From assembly GCF_021021415.1 (NCBI RefSeq), contig NZ_JAINWJ010000014.1, positions 62,001-126,000 on the forward strand: 64,000 nt of DNA. Direction: 5' to 3'. This document shows positions 16,329 through 23,830 of this stretch, one piece after another. The stretch is from Martelella mediterranea (lineage in GTDB: Bacteria; Pseudomonadota; Alphaproteobacteria; Rhizobiales; Rhizobiaceae). The notes under the pieces were generated by a model that saw nothing but the letters and a program-made list of their open reading frames with translations, had not been told where the DNA came from and did no database searches. Position numbers and translations under genes: made by a program. How positions within the stretch are numbered: position 1 is the stretch's first letter; every line of letters starts with the position of its first letter.

Positions 16329-17636
16329 ATGGACAAATCGGGTGATCCCGGCCTGTTTGGCCGCTGGTTCCGAGGGCTTTCTCTCAGGGCCTGGCTGATC
16401 GTCGGCTTCATGATGGCGCTGCTGCCGGTCGCGCTCCTTTCCGCCTTCTGGTATCTGGACTATCGCGACCAGCTGCGCGAGCCATTTCGGCAGGTTCTCA
16501 ACACCCAGCACAACGTATCGCTGGCGCTGGAGCGAATCCAGGGCAATCTCTGGGATATCGCCATGGACGTCAACGATTTTGCTCAGACCGGCGACGAAAG
16601 CTACCGCAATCATTTCGAAGCGGCGGAGCGCGAGATCGCCGCCAACCTGCGCAATCTGGAAATGATAACCGATGACTATCCCTCGTTTGAACCTGTGCTG
16701 GAGGGGGTGAGCCAGCAATGGGCCCTGTTACTGCAGGCCGCTTCGGACGTTGCCCCTTTACCCGGCACGGCCGATCAGCCCCTGATGCGCTTCGAAAGCG
16801 TCATCGCCGAAACCGGCAAGCGCGTGGAAAGCATTGCCGAGAGCATGCGCCTCCTGAATGAGGAAAGCCATAGGGAGGCGCTTGCCACGATGGAGCGGCT
16901 CGACCGCTTTGCGGCGATTGCGGGCGTCTTGGCGCTGGTGTTTTCCGGGATCGGCATATTCATCATCGACCAGGCGCTGATCCGCAGCACCGACAAACTG
17001 GTGGAAGGCGCGATGCTGGTCGCGGGCGGCACGCGCAACCGCGAAATCGAGGTGCAGGTTCCGCCGGAGCTTGCCTCCGTGGCGCAGGCCTTCAACACCA
17101 TGCTCAAGCAGATCAACCAGCAGGAAGATGCCCTCGCCGCGGCCGCGCGCGCGGATGGCCTGACCGGTCTTTACAACCGCCGCGAGTTCGACCGCGCGAT
17201 CGACGAGGCTATCGCCGTATCGAAGGAGAGCGGCGAGCCGTTCTCCCTGCTGATGATCGACGTCGATCATTTCAAGCAGTTCAACGACACTCATGGCCAC
17301 CTCGCGGGCGATGACGCGCTCAGACAGGTTGCGGCGACAATTGAACTGACCGCGCGCGAGAATGACCGGGCCTATCGTTACGGCGGCGAGGAATTCGCGA
17401 TGATCTTGCCGGGACTTCGCACCTATGAGGCAACTGCGATCGCCGAGCGCCTTTGCAACACCATCGCCGCGCAGACGCTCATCCTTCCCGACGGACAGAA
17501 GCAGACGCTGACGGTCAGCATCGGCATCTCGGTGTTCAGCCCGCGGGTTTCGCCGCCCAATATCATAGAGCTCGCCGACCGCGCGCTCTATGCCGCCAAG
17601 ATGGAGGGCCGCAACAAGGTGAAGGTCACCGGCTGA
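16329..17636 (+). CDS. Membrane-bound diguanylate cyclase (GGDEF) with periplasmic sensor region
   Basis: 435 residues. TM1 about 21-41, a helical periplasmic region about 45-190, TM2 about 195-214, a HAMP-like linker (LVEGAMLVAGGTRNREIEVQ) and a GGDEF domain from about 270. The signature is GGEEF (352-356), an active variant, and the inhibitory RxxD site is complete (REND, 343-346, five residues before it), so product feedback is expected. Makes cyclic di-GMP. No EAL domain. Start is TTG/ATG-ambiguous by eye but ATG at 16329 after a GATATTGTTGG stretch fits. No obvious operon partner; signal unknown. Confidence 0.93.
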   Translation: MDKSGDPGLFGRWFRGLSLRAWLIVGFMMALLPVALLSAFWYLDYRDQLREPFRQVLNTQHNVSLALERIQGNLWDIAMDVNDFAQTGDESYRNHFEAAEREIAANLRNLEMITDDYPSFEPVLEGVSQQWALLLQAASDVAPLPGTADQPLMRFESVIAETGKRVESIAESMRLLNEESHREALATMERLDRFAAIAGVLALVFSGIGIFIIDQALIRSTDKLVEGAMLVAGGTRNREIEVQVPPELASVAQAFNTMLKQINQQEDALAAAARADGLTGLYNRREFDRAIDEAIAVSKESGEPFSLLMIDVDHFKQFNDTHGHLAGDDALRQVAATIELTARENDRAYRYGGEEFAMILPGLRTYEATAIAERLCNTIAAQTLILPDGQKQTLTVSIGISVFSPRVSPPNIIELADRALYAAKMEGRNKVKVTG

Positions 17637-17666
17637 CCTTCAAAGGCGGTTTCGGGCGATCGCAGG

Positions 17667-18665
17667 TCAGCCCTGCGCCACCCCTTCGATCACATCCATC
17701 CCTCCGACGACGGGCGCGAAATCGCTCCACACGCCCCGCGCTCCCGCGCGCCAGGCGTCCATCTCCTCCGGCTCAAGGAAAGTGGCGCCGTTGGCCTCGG
17801 CAAGCGCCACGGATTGGGCCTCGTCCTCGACGATCAGGCGATTGAAATAGAGCGCGGCCTCGGCCGAGATCGCGCGGAGGATGGTCTGTGTCTCGGGATC
17901 CAGACTGTTCCAGAAGCCGGCTGAAAAATAAAGCACCCCGGCGGCGCGGATATGGCGGGTTTCGGTCATGAACGGCACCACTTCGTAGAGCTTGAAGCCG
18001 GCATAGGCCGATTTGGTCAGGTCCATGGCATCCGCCACGCCGGTGGCGAGCGCGTTATAGGTTTCGGTGATCGGGATGCCGACCGGCGTCGCGCCGTAGG
18101 CGTTCCACAGGCGCGTGTGGAGCGGCGTGTTGATGACGCGGATGGTCTTGCCTTCCATTTGTCCGGGCCGCGTGACTGGTGCCTTGGCCAGCAGGTTGCG
18201 GGCCCCGTAATCGATGAAGCCACCGACGATAAACTGCTCTTGCGCAAGCCGGGCGGAGAGGTCGTCGCCGATCGGCCCGGTGACGACCTCGCGAAGATGG
18301 GCGGCATCGCGAAACAGGAAAGGCAGGTCGAGCAACTGCAATTGCGGCGTCCAGGCCGAAAGCGCCGAAACGGTGGAGAGGCTCGCCTGCACCGATCCGA
18401 GACGGATATTCTCGGCCACCTGTTTTTCGCCGCCGAGCGCGCCATTGGTCACGATCCGGAAGCGGAACCGGCCAGGAAACCGCTGTTCGACCTCATCGGC
18501 GAAGAAGCGCCAGACCATGGTTTCCGGCTTGTCCTCGCCGAGGAGCGAGGCGATGACGACATCGCGCGTGGCGCCGCTGGCGGTTCGCAGATAGGCGGGC
18601 GCGGCAAGCATTGCGGCGGCCGCGGCGCCTGTTTTCAGGAGATGGCGACGATTGAGCGTAGTCAT
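17667..18665 (-). CDS. dctP: TRAP transporter substrate-binding protein (TPP-riboswitch operon)
   Basis: 332 residues. N terminus TTLNRRHLLKTGAAAAAMLA has a twin-arginine-like motif and a hydrophobic core, predicting export, possibly by Tat. The mature part follows the DctP pattern: FPGRFRFRIVTNGALGGEKQ, LDLPFLFRDAAHLREVVTGP, GKTIRVINTPLHTRLWNAYG with the conserved Arg, and GIPITETYNALATGVADAMD. ATG at 18665 is preferred to TTG at 18674. It begins 14 bases after the fused permease gene whose leader is a TPP riboswitch, so the ligand may be thiamine, a thiamine precursor or a breakdown product. Canonical DctP ligands are carboxylates; that conflict is unresolved. Confidence 0.9.
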   Translation of the reverse strand: MTTLNRRHLLKTGAAAAAMLAAPAYLRTASGATRDVVIASLLGEDKPETMVWRFFADEVEQRFPGRFRFRIVTNGALGGEKQVAENIRLGSVQASLSTVSALSAWTPQLQLLDLPFLFRDAAHLREVVTGPIGDDLSARLAQEQFIVGGFIDYGARNLLAKAPVTRPGQMEGKTIRVINTPLHTRLWNAYGATPVGIPITETYNALATGVADAMDLTKSAYAGFKLYEVVPFMTETRHIRAAGVLYFSAGFWNSLDPETQTILRAISAEAALYFNRLIVEDEAQSVALAEANGATFLEPEEMDAWRAGARGVWSDFAPVVGGMDVIEGVAQG

Positions 18666-18679
18666 GGCAGACAAACCTT

Positions 18680-20608
18680 TCAGACAGGAACAGCGAAGAG
18701 GGTGATGACGAACAGGGCGGCGAGAAGCGCCAGAAGAAAGGGACGCATCGCCCTGAACAGGCTTTCCGGCGAAAGACCGGTGACGCCGCCGACAACGAAG
18801 GCCAGCATGCCGACCGGCGGGGTTAGCCCGCCGATCATCAGGTTGACGACGAGGACGACGCCGAAGCGGATCGGATCGATCCCGGCGGAAACGGCGACCG
18901 GCAGCAGGACGGGACCAAGAAGCAGGATCGCCGCCCCGATATCCATTACCAGGCCCGCAATCAGCAGGATCACATTGGCGAGCAGGAGCACGGCAACGGC
19001 GCTGCCCCCGAACAGGCCGGCGAGGTGGCGCACCAGACCGGCGATATCGTCGATCGCGAGCAGGAAGGCGACGGGGGCCGCCGCGCCGATCAGCAGACCG
19101 ATCGCCGCCGCCTCTGCCGCCGACTGGCGGAAGGCGGCGACAATGCTTGAACCGGAACGGCGGGATAGCGCCGCGAGGATCAGCGTGTAGAGCGCCGCAA
19201 GACCCGCCGCCTCGGTCGTCGTGACGATTCCCAGGCGAATGCCGAACACCACGATCAGGCCGAGGCCGAAGACCGGCAGGGCCGCGATCCCGGCCTGCCT
19301 GCGCATTTCAGCCGAAGCCCGCGGCGCGCCGCTCGCGGCCCCCATCGCAAGCCTTATGGCTACAGCGAGAAAGGCCGCCATCAGCAGGCCGGCAAACAGC
19401 CCGCCGACAAGCAGCGCCCCCACCGAAAGATTGGTCGCCGTCGCCAGGATGAGAAAGGCGATCGACGGCGGGATGACGTTGTCGAGAACCGAGGATGCGG
19501 CGACAAGCGCGCCGGCGCGGGCGGGCGAATAGCCATGGCGCACCAGTTCGGGATGGAAGGTCGAGGCGGCAAAGGCGGCATTGGCGACGGAAGAACCGGA
19601 CGCGCCGGAAAACAGAACCCCTGTCAAAAGCGTCGTCTGCGCCAGCCCGCCACGATAATGACCAACGAGCGAGGCCGCGAACTGCACGAGTTTGCCGGCC
19701 GCGCCCGAGAGCTTCAGAAACGCGCCCGCGAGGAGAAAGAACGGGATCGCCAGCAGCAGGAATTTCGACATGCCGGCGACCGTATTGGCGATGATCGCCT
19801 GCTCCGTCTGCAGCGCGCCGAAGGCGATCGCGCCGTAGGACGATGCCAGAAACACATGGGCGAGCGGCGCACCGGCGATGACGCCGAGCGCGGCGGCAAG
19901 GGCGAGCGGCAGGCTGGCCGGTAGTGCGATATCGATCGCGAACCGGCCGACAGCCCAGTAAACAAACCCGCCGAGCGCGAAGCCGAAGATCAGCCGCGCG
20001 CCGCTTGAGCGCTCCAGGTGGCGCAGGCAGAGCAGCACGAGCAGACCCAGCCCGCCCGCCACCGGAAAGGCGAAGCGCACCCATTCCGGAACCCCAAGCG
20101 TTGGCGACATTCCGCCAAGCAACGCGATCGCCTCACGTCCGCCGAGGCACAGGATCAAGCCCGCGACGACGCTGAAGCCGTCGGCCACAGCAGCGAGCAC
20201 GCCGGACGCCCGATCGGGCAGCAGCCTTGCAAGCCCATCGAGCCGCATCGACAGCGGGCCCGAAAGGGTAAGCGGCAGGCCGGCCGAGATCAGCGCGATG
20301 TTCAGCCAGACGCCCAGATCCTCCATGCCGACGACGCCGGTGTGGAAGCCATAGCGCAGCACGACGCCCGCCACGACAAGAGCGAGCATCGCCATCAGAA
20401 TGACAGCGGCGAGCATGCCGAGCGCCGTTTCCAGCGCGTCCGCAAACCGTCCGGCGGTGCTGCGGATCGCCGTCATGGGCACGGACGATGCCGTTCGCAG
20501 GCGGCGCCTGTCTCGAAACATCCGTTCGGACGGCTGAACCATCGGCGGCCCGCGCATGGCATTGGAAGGCAAGACTTCATGATGCGATCCCCAGGATGTT
20601 GCAATCAC
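18680..20608 (-). CDS. Fused TRAP transporter permease DctQM, TPP-riboswitch controlled
   Basis: 642 residues. About residues 45-210 form a DctQ-type small subunit (TALGMLAAVILMAMLALVVA, GMEDLGVWLNIALISAGLPL, MRLDGLARLLPDRASG) and the remainder a DctM large subunit (FLLLAIPFFLLAGAFLKLSG, GASGSSVANAAFAASTF, NVIPPSIAFLILATATNLSV, MIGGLTPPVGMLAFVVGG). Such Q-M fusions are a known TRAP variant. Start is uncertain: GTG at 20608 lies 45 bases after the riboswitch, with in-frame ATGs at 20557, 20542, 20521 and 20476; none has a strong ribosome site, and the first 44 residues look non-conserved. Followed closely by its DctP. Confidence 0.9.
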   Translation of the reverse strand: MIATSWGSHHEVLPSNAMRGPPMVQPSERMFRDRRRLRTASSVPMTAIRSTAGRFADALETALGMLAAVILMAMLALVVAGVVLRYGFHTGVVGMEDLGVWLNIALISAGLPLTLSGPLSMRLDGLARLLPDRASGVLAAVADGFSVVAGLILCLGGREAIALLGGMSPTLGVPEWVRFAFPVAGGLGLLVLLCLRHLERSSGARLIFGFALGGFVYWAVGRFAIDIALPASLPLALAAALGVIAGAPLAHVFLASSYGAIAFGALQTEQAIIANTVAGMSKFLLLAIPFFLLAGAFLKLSGAAGKLVQFAASLVGHYRGGLAQTTLLTGVLFSGASGSSVANAAFAASTFHPELVRHGYSPARAGALVAASSVLDNVIPPSIAFLILATATNLSVGALLVGGLFAGLLMAAFLAVAIRLAMGAASGAPRASAEMRRQAGIAALPVFGLGLIVVFGIRLGIVTTTEAAGLAALYTLILAALSRRSGSSIVAAFRQSAAEAAAIGLLIGAAAPVAFLLAIDDIAGLVRHLAGLFGGSAVAVLLLANVILLIAGLVMDIGAAILLLGPVLLPVAVSAGIDPIRFGVVLVVNLMIGGLTPPVGMLAFVVGGVTGLSPESLFRAMRPFLLALLAALFVITLFAVPV

Positions 20609-20652
20609 GGAGACCGGCGAGAAGAGAAAGGTTATGGCAGAGCGGCCAGATT

Positions 20653-20738
20653 TTCCGTTCCTACGCCGGCATGACCCGGATCAGGTTCAAGGGTCCGGCT
20701 CACCGCCGTCTCAGCATCGCACGATGCACCCCTCGGAA
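20653..20738 (-). ncRNA. TPP (thi-box) riboswitch upstream of a TRAP transporter
   Basis: On the minus strand: P1 strand TTCCG, then AGGGGTGC, a short variable helix (ATCGTGCGAT), GCTGAGA, a second variable helix (GGCGGTGAGCC region), ACCCTTGAACCTGATCCGGG, TCATGCCGGCGTAGGAA and closing CGGAA. All thi-box core elements are present and P1 closes perfectly. The next gene, 45 bases on, is the fused DctQM. No stem with a U-run follows, so control may be translational. TPP would be expected to lower expression. Confidence 0.97.
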
Positions 20739-20833
20739 TAGTCAGGTTTTGTCCGGCTTTTGGGCCTGTGTCAATGGCATGCCGCAAGGCATGGCCGGAA
20801 GCGCCGATGCCGGTTATTTCGGAACGGCCGTTT

Positions 20834-21973
20834 TCACTTCAGCCTTTGCAGCAGAGCCATGGACGGTTCGCCCGTGACATTCAGCCCGTTCTGCCGCTGG
20901 TAGGCGGTGATCGCGGCGCGGGTCTGGTCGCCGAACACGCCGTCGATGGTGCCGGCATCGTAGCCCGCCGCCGAAAGCCGCGACTGCAATTCCTTGCGCT
21001 GGTCGGCGCTGAAGCCGTAATTGTCGTCGGGAAAACTGCCCCTGAGCGGGCCGGCGCCCGCGATCCGGTCTGCGAGATATCCCACGCCCAGCGCGTAATT
21101 GGTGGAATTATTGTAGCGCTTGATGACGTTGAAATTGTGCCCCACGACGAAGACCGGACCGCCCGCCTGCGGCTGTATCCTGGTGCCATCGACGGCGGCG
21201 CCCGGCGAGCCCTCTTCGCCGCCCCAGGGCTGACCTTTCCGCCAGCCGGAGCGGGCAAGATAGTTCGCGGTGCTCGCAAGCGCATCGGTCGGGTCGGCGT
21301 CCCAGATATCGCGCCGCCCGTCGCCGTTGAAATCGACGGCATAGCCGAGATAGGAGGTGGGGATGAACTGGGTATGGCCCATGGCGCCGGCCCAGCTTCC
21401 GGTCATCCGCTCGGGCGTGATATCGCCGTTCTGCAGGATCCGCATCGCCCCGACCAGCTGGCTTTCGAAGAAAGCGCCGCGCCGCCCCTCGACGGCGAGC
21501 GTCGAGAGCGACGAGACCACCGGAATGCTGCCGCGCCGTTCGCCATACATACTTTCCAGTCCCCAGATGGCGACGATGACATTGGCGTCGACGCCATAGG
21601 TCGCCTCGATCCGCTCCAGAACATCGCGGTAACGGGCGTAGTTCGCCCGCCCCTTGGCGACACGCTCGTCGGACGCGGCGATGGCCAGATAATCTTCCAG
21701 CGTGCGCTTGAATTCGGTCTGGTTGCGGTCCTGCTCGATAACCCCCGGCGTGTATCCGGCATTTGCGAACGCCGCCGCCAGCGTGTTGTTGGAAATCCCG
21801 CGCGCGGCCGCGCGGCTCTTGAACCCGGCCACCCACGCGTTCCATTCCGGATTGGCCACCGGCCGCATCGCCGGATCGGCAACGGAGGAAAAACTGCCCA
21901 CCGAACTGTTCGTACACGCTGAAAGCGTCGCGGCAATCACCCCAAGAGAAAACACGCGTCGCGTCAGATACAT
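20834..21973 (-). CDS. Lytic murein transglycosylase with peptidoglycan-binding domain (MltB family)
   Basis: 379 residues. Lipoprotein signal peptide with lipobox LSAC (YLTRRVFSLGVIAATLSAC), then an SLT_2/MltB catalytic domain: the catalytic Glu is in IWGLESMYGE, with GSWAGAMGHTQFIPTSYLGY and VDFNGDGRRDIWD following. The last 60 residues are a PG_binding_1 repeat (AGYDAGTIDGVFGDQTRAAI, TAYQRQNGLNVTGEP). It cleaves glycan strands to 1,6-anhydro-muropeptides from the outer-membrane side. The frame reaches 22036, but ATG at 21973 gives the proper signal peptide and has a GGAGCGGGG site. Confidence 0.93.
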   Translation of the reverse strand: MYLTRRVFSLGVIAATLSACTNSSVGSFSSVADPAMRPVANPEWNAWVAGFKSRAAARGISNNTLAAAFANAGYTPGVIEQDRNQTEFKRTLEDYLAIAASDERVAKGRANYARYRDVLERIEATYGVDANVIVAIWGLESMYGERRGSIPVVSSLSTLAVEGRRGAFFESQLVGAMRILQNGDITPERMTGSWAGAMGHTQFIPTSYLGYAVDFNGDGRRDIWDADPTDALASTANYLARSGWRKGQPWGGEEGSPGAAVDGTRIQPQAGGPVFVVGHNFNVIKRYNNSTNYALGVGYLADRIAGAGPLRGSFPDDNYGFSADQRKELQSRLSAAGYDAGTIDGVFGDQTRAAITAYQRQNGLNVTGEPSMALLQRLK

Positions 21974-22074
21974 AGCGATAACCCCGCTCCATTCGTGCAC
22001 AAACCTAGCGCATCGGCCTCCTGACCGAAAGAGCATGCGCTTGCGTCTATTTTATGGAGATGCGGGAGAGGAAA

Positions 22075-22132
22075 GCACAGCGGCGAAAGGTTTCTCCGCT
22101 GTGCAACCAGGGCTGGCAGGATTCCAGCCCTG
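22075..22132. repeat. Two tandem perfect hairpins
   Basis: GCACAGCGG (22075-22083) pairs with CCGCTGTGC (22096-22104), 9 bp with a 12-base loop. CAGGGCTGG (22108-22116) pairs with CCAGCCCTG (22124-22132), 9 bp with a 7-base loop. They stand only 3 bases apart, directly before the dispersed repeat. No T-run follows either, so they are not ordinary terminators. Confidence 0.6.
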
Positions 22133-22142
22133 TCGGCCTGCG

Positions 22143-22192
22143 TTAGAGCATCGGGCGAAAAAGTGGAACCCGGTCTTTCGATAACCCGACGC
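22143..22192. repeat. Dispersed intergenic palindromic repeat, copy 2
   Basis: Begins TTAGAGCATCGGG and ends CCCGACGC, with GAAAAAGTGGAA in the middle; aligns base for base over most of its length with the element at 6790-6838. Inverted ends match with one mismatch. Confidence 0.75.
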
Positions 22193-22386
22193 GTCAAAAC
22201 AGGGAGCTACCTTGCCGATATCGAGAACGCGAAAAGGCGACACCGAACCTTTCCCGTAAAGCCGAAGGCCATCGTGACTTTCTTTTTTGAAGGCCGCTAC
22301 TCGACAAGGCCTGTCGTGCAACTGTAATCAATTCATCTCAATAATACATGCGATCCGTCAACGGCCAGAAGAGTGAACATTTTCCC

Positions 22387-23694
22387 ATGAAAATCGCAAT
22401 GATCGGCACCGGCTATGTGGGACTCGTTTCCGGTGTCTGCTTTTCCGACTTCGGCCATGAGGTGGTTTGCGTCGACAAGGACCCGGCCAAGCTTGACATG
22501 CTCAGAGCCGGTCAGGTGCCGATCTATGAGCCCGGTCTACAAGAGCTTATGGCCAGAAACATGGAGTCCGGTCGGTTGCACTTCAGCAGCGATCTGCCCG
22601 CGGCGGTGTCGGAAGCCGATGCGGTCTTCATCGCAGTGGGCACGCCGGCGCGCCGGGGCGATGGACATGCCGACCTGACCTATGTCTTCGCCGCGGCCGA
22701 GGAGATCGCCCACGCCATCGACGACTATACTGTCGTGGTGACAAAATCGACGGTACCGGTCGGAACCAACCGGCAGGTTCAGGAAATCATTGCAAGGGCC
22801 AACCCCCAGGCTGATTTCGATGTCGCCTCCAACCCGGAATTCCTGCGCGAGGGTGCGGCGATCGACGATTTCATGCGGCCGGACCGGGTGGTTGTGGGGG
22901 TTCAGCATGAACGCGCGGCAGAGGTGATGGGCGAGATCTATCGCCCTCTCTTTCTGCGCGACTTTCCAATCGTTACGACCGACCTGGAGTCGGCCGAAAT
23001 GATCAAATACGCGGCCAACGCATTTCTCGCTACGAAGATCACCTTCATCAACGAGATCGCGGCGCTCTGCGAACGCGTGGGGGCCGATGTTAAACTCGTA
23101 TCCAAGGGCATTGGCCTCGACAATCGGATCGGCAACAAGTTTCTGCATGCAGGGCCGGGCTTCGGCGGCTCGTGCTTTCCCAAGGACACCAAGGCGCTTG
23201 CCCGGATCGGTCAGGAGCACGGCGTGTCGATGCAGATCACCGAGACGGTAATCAAGCTCAATGACGACATCAAACGCAGGATGGTCGAAAAGGTCACGGA
23301 TCTGTGTGGCGGCACGGTAAACGGCAAGACCATCGCCGTTCTTGGCGTGACCTTCAAACCCAACACCGACGACATGCGCGACTCGCCATCGCTGACCATC
23401 GTGCCGGCGTTGGTGGGCGGAGGAGCGCATGTCAGAGTGGTGGATCCCCACGGTCGTCGTGAGGGCGAGGCCCTGCTACCGGGCGTCCAATGGCTGGAAA
23501 ACGCCTATGAGGCAGCAGAGAATGCCGATGCTGCCGTGATCCTGACCGAGTGGAACGAATTCCGTGCGCTCGACCTGTCCCGGCTGGCGGGCGTAATGGC
23601 GACGGCGAGGCTCGCCGACCTGAGAAATATATATAACAGAGGCGACGCCGAGGCAGCCGGGTTTATCGCCTATGTGGGCGTAGGGCGTCGGTAG
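22387..23694 (+). CDS. ugd: UDP-glucose 6-dehydrogenase
   Basis: Oxidises UDP-glucose to UDP-glucuronate with two NAD+, supplying acidic sugar for envelope or exopolysaccharide. 435 residues. Rossmann start MKIAMIGTGYVGLVSGVCFS, the TKSTVPVGT motif, EFLREGAAIDDFMRPDRVVV, and the catalytic Cys in GPGFGGSCFPKDTKAL are all intact; the C-terminal domain has LGVTFKPNTDDMRDSPSL. The frame opens at 22348, but ATG at 22387 gives the family start although its ribosome site is weak. Neighbours downstream are a BY-kinase and a WecA-like transferase on the other strand. Confidence 0.96.
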   Translation: MKIAMIGTGYVGLVSGVCFSDFGHEVVCVDKDPAKLDMLRAGQVPIYEPGLQELMARNMESGRLHFSSDLPAAVSEADAVFIAVGTPARRGDGHADLTYVFAAAEEIAHAIDDYTVVVTKSTVPVGTNRQVQEIIARANPQADFDVASNPEFLREGAAIDDFMRPDRVVVGVQHERAAEVMGEIYRPLFLRDFPIVTTDLESAEMIKYAANAFLATKITFINEIAALCERVGADVKLVSKGIGLDNRIGNKFLHAGPGFGGSCFPKDTKALARIGQEHGVSMQITETVIKLNDDIKRRMVEKVTDLCGGTVNGKTIAVLGVTFKPNTDDMRDSPSLTIVPALVGGGAHVRVVDPHGRREGEALLPGVQWLENAYEAAENADAAVILTEWNEFRALDLSRLAGVMATARLADLRNIYNRGDAEAAGFIAYVGVGRR

Positions 23695-23830
23695 TCATCT
23701 ACGGCCCGCCGAGATATCCGCGGATCGGAGCCACGAAGGGTCCGGTCCGGACGGAAGCGCATTGCGGTTCCTGCTCCGTGTTTCACGGTCCTGTCGCAGG
23801 TGCCGATTCATCAGTTGCGCGCGAAATGCC

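Larger units (their letters stand above)
21974..22386. other. Divergent intergenic region with tandem hairpins and a repeat, no gene
   Basis: 413 bases between the transglycosylase and ugd starts. Apart from the two hairpins at 22075-22132 and the dispersed repeat at 22143-22192 I see no coding sequence; the overlapping short frames cross these structures. Promoters of both divergent genes must lie here. AT content rises just before ugd (TCAATTCATCTCAATAATAC). Confidence 0.6.

Noticed and set aside
14717-16411. 564-codon open frame on the minus strand opposite dctM
   Set aside because: Low-complexity Asp/His/Arg/Gln composition and full overlap with dctM show it is a shadow frame.
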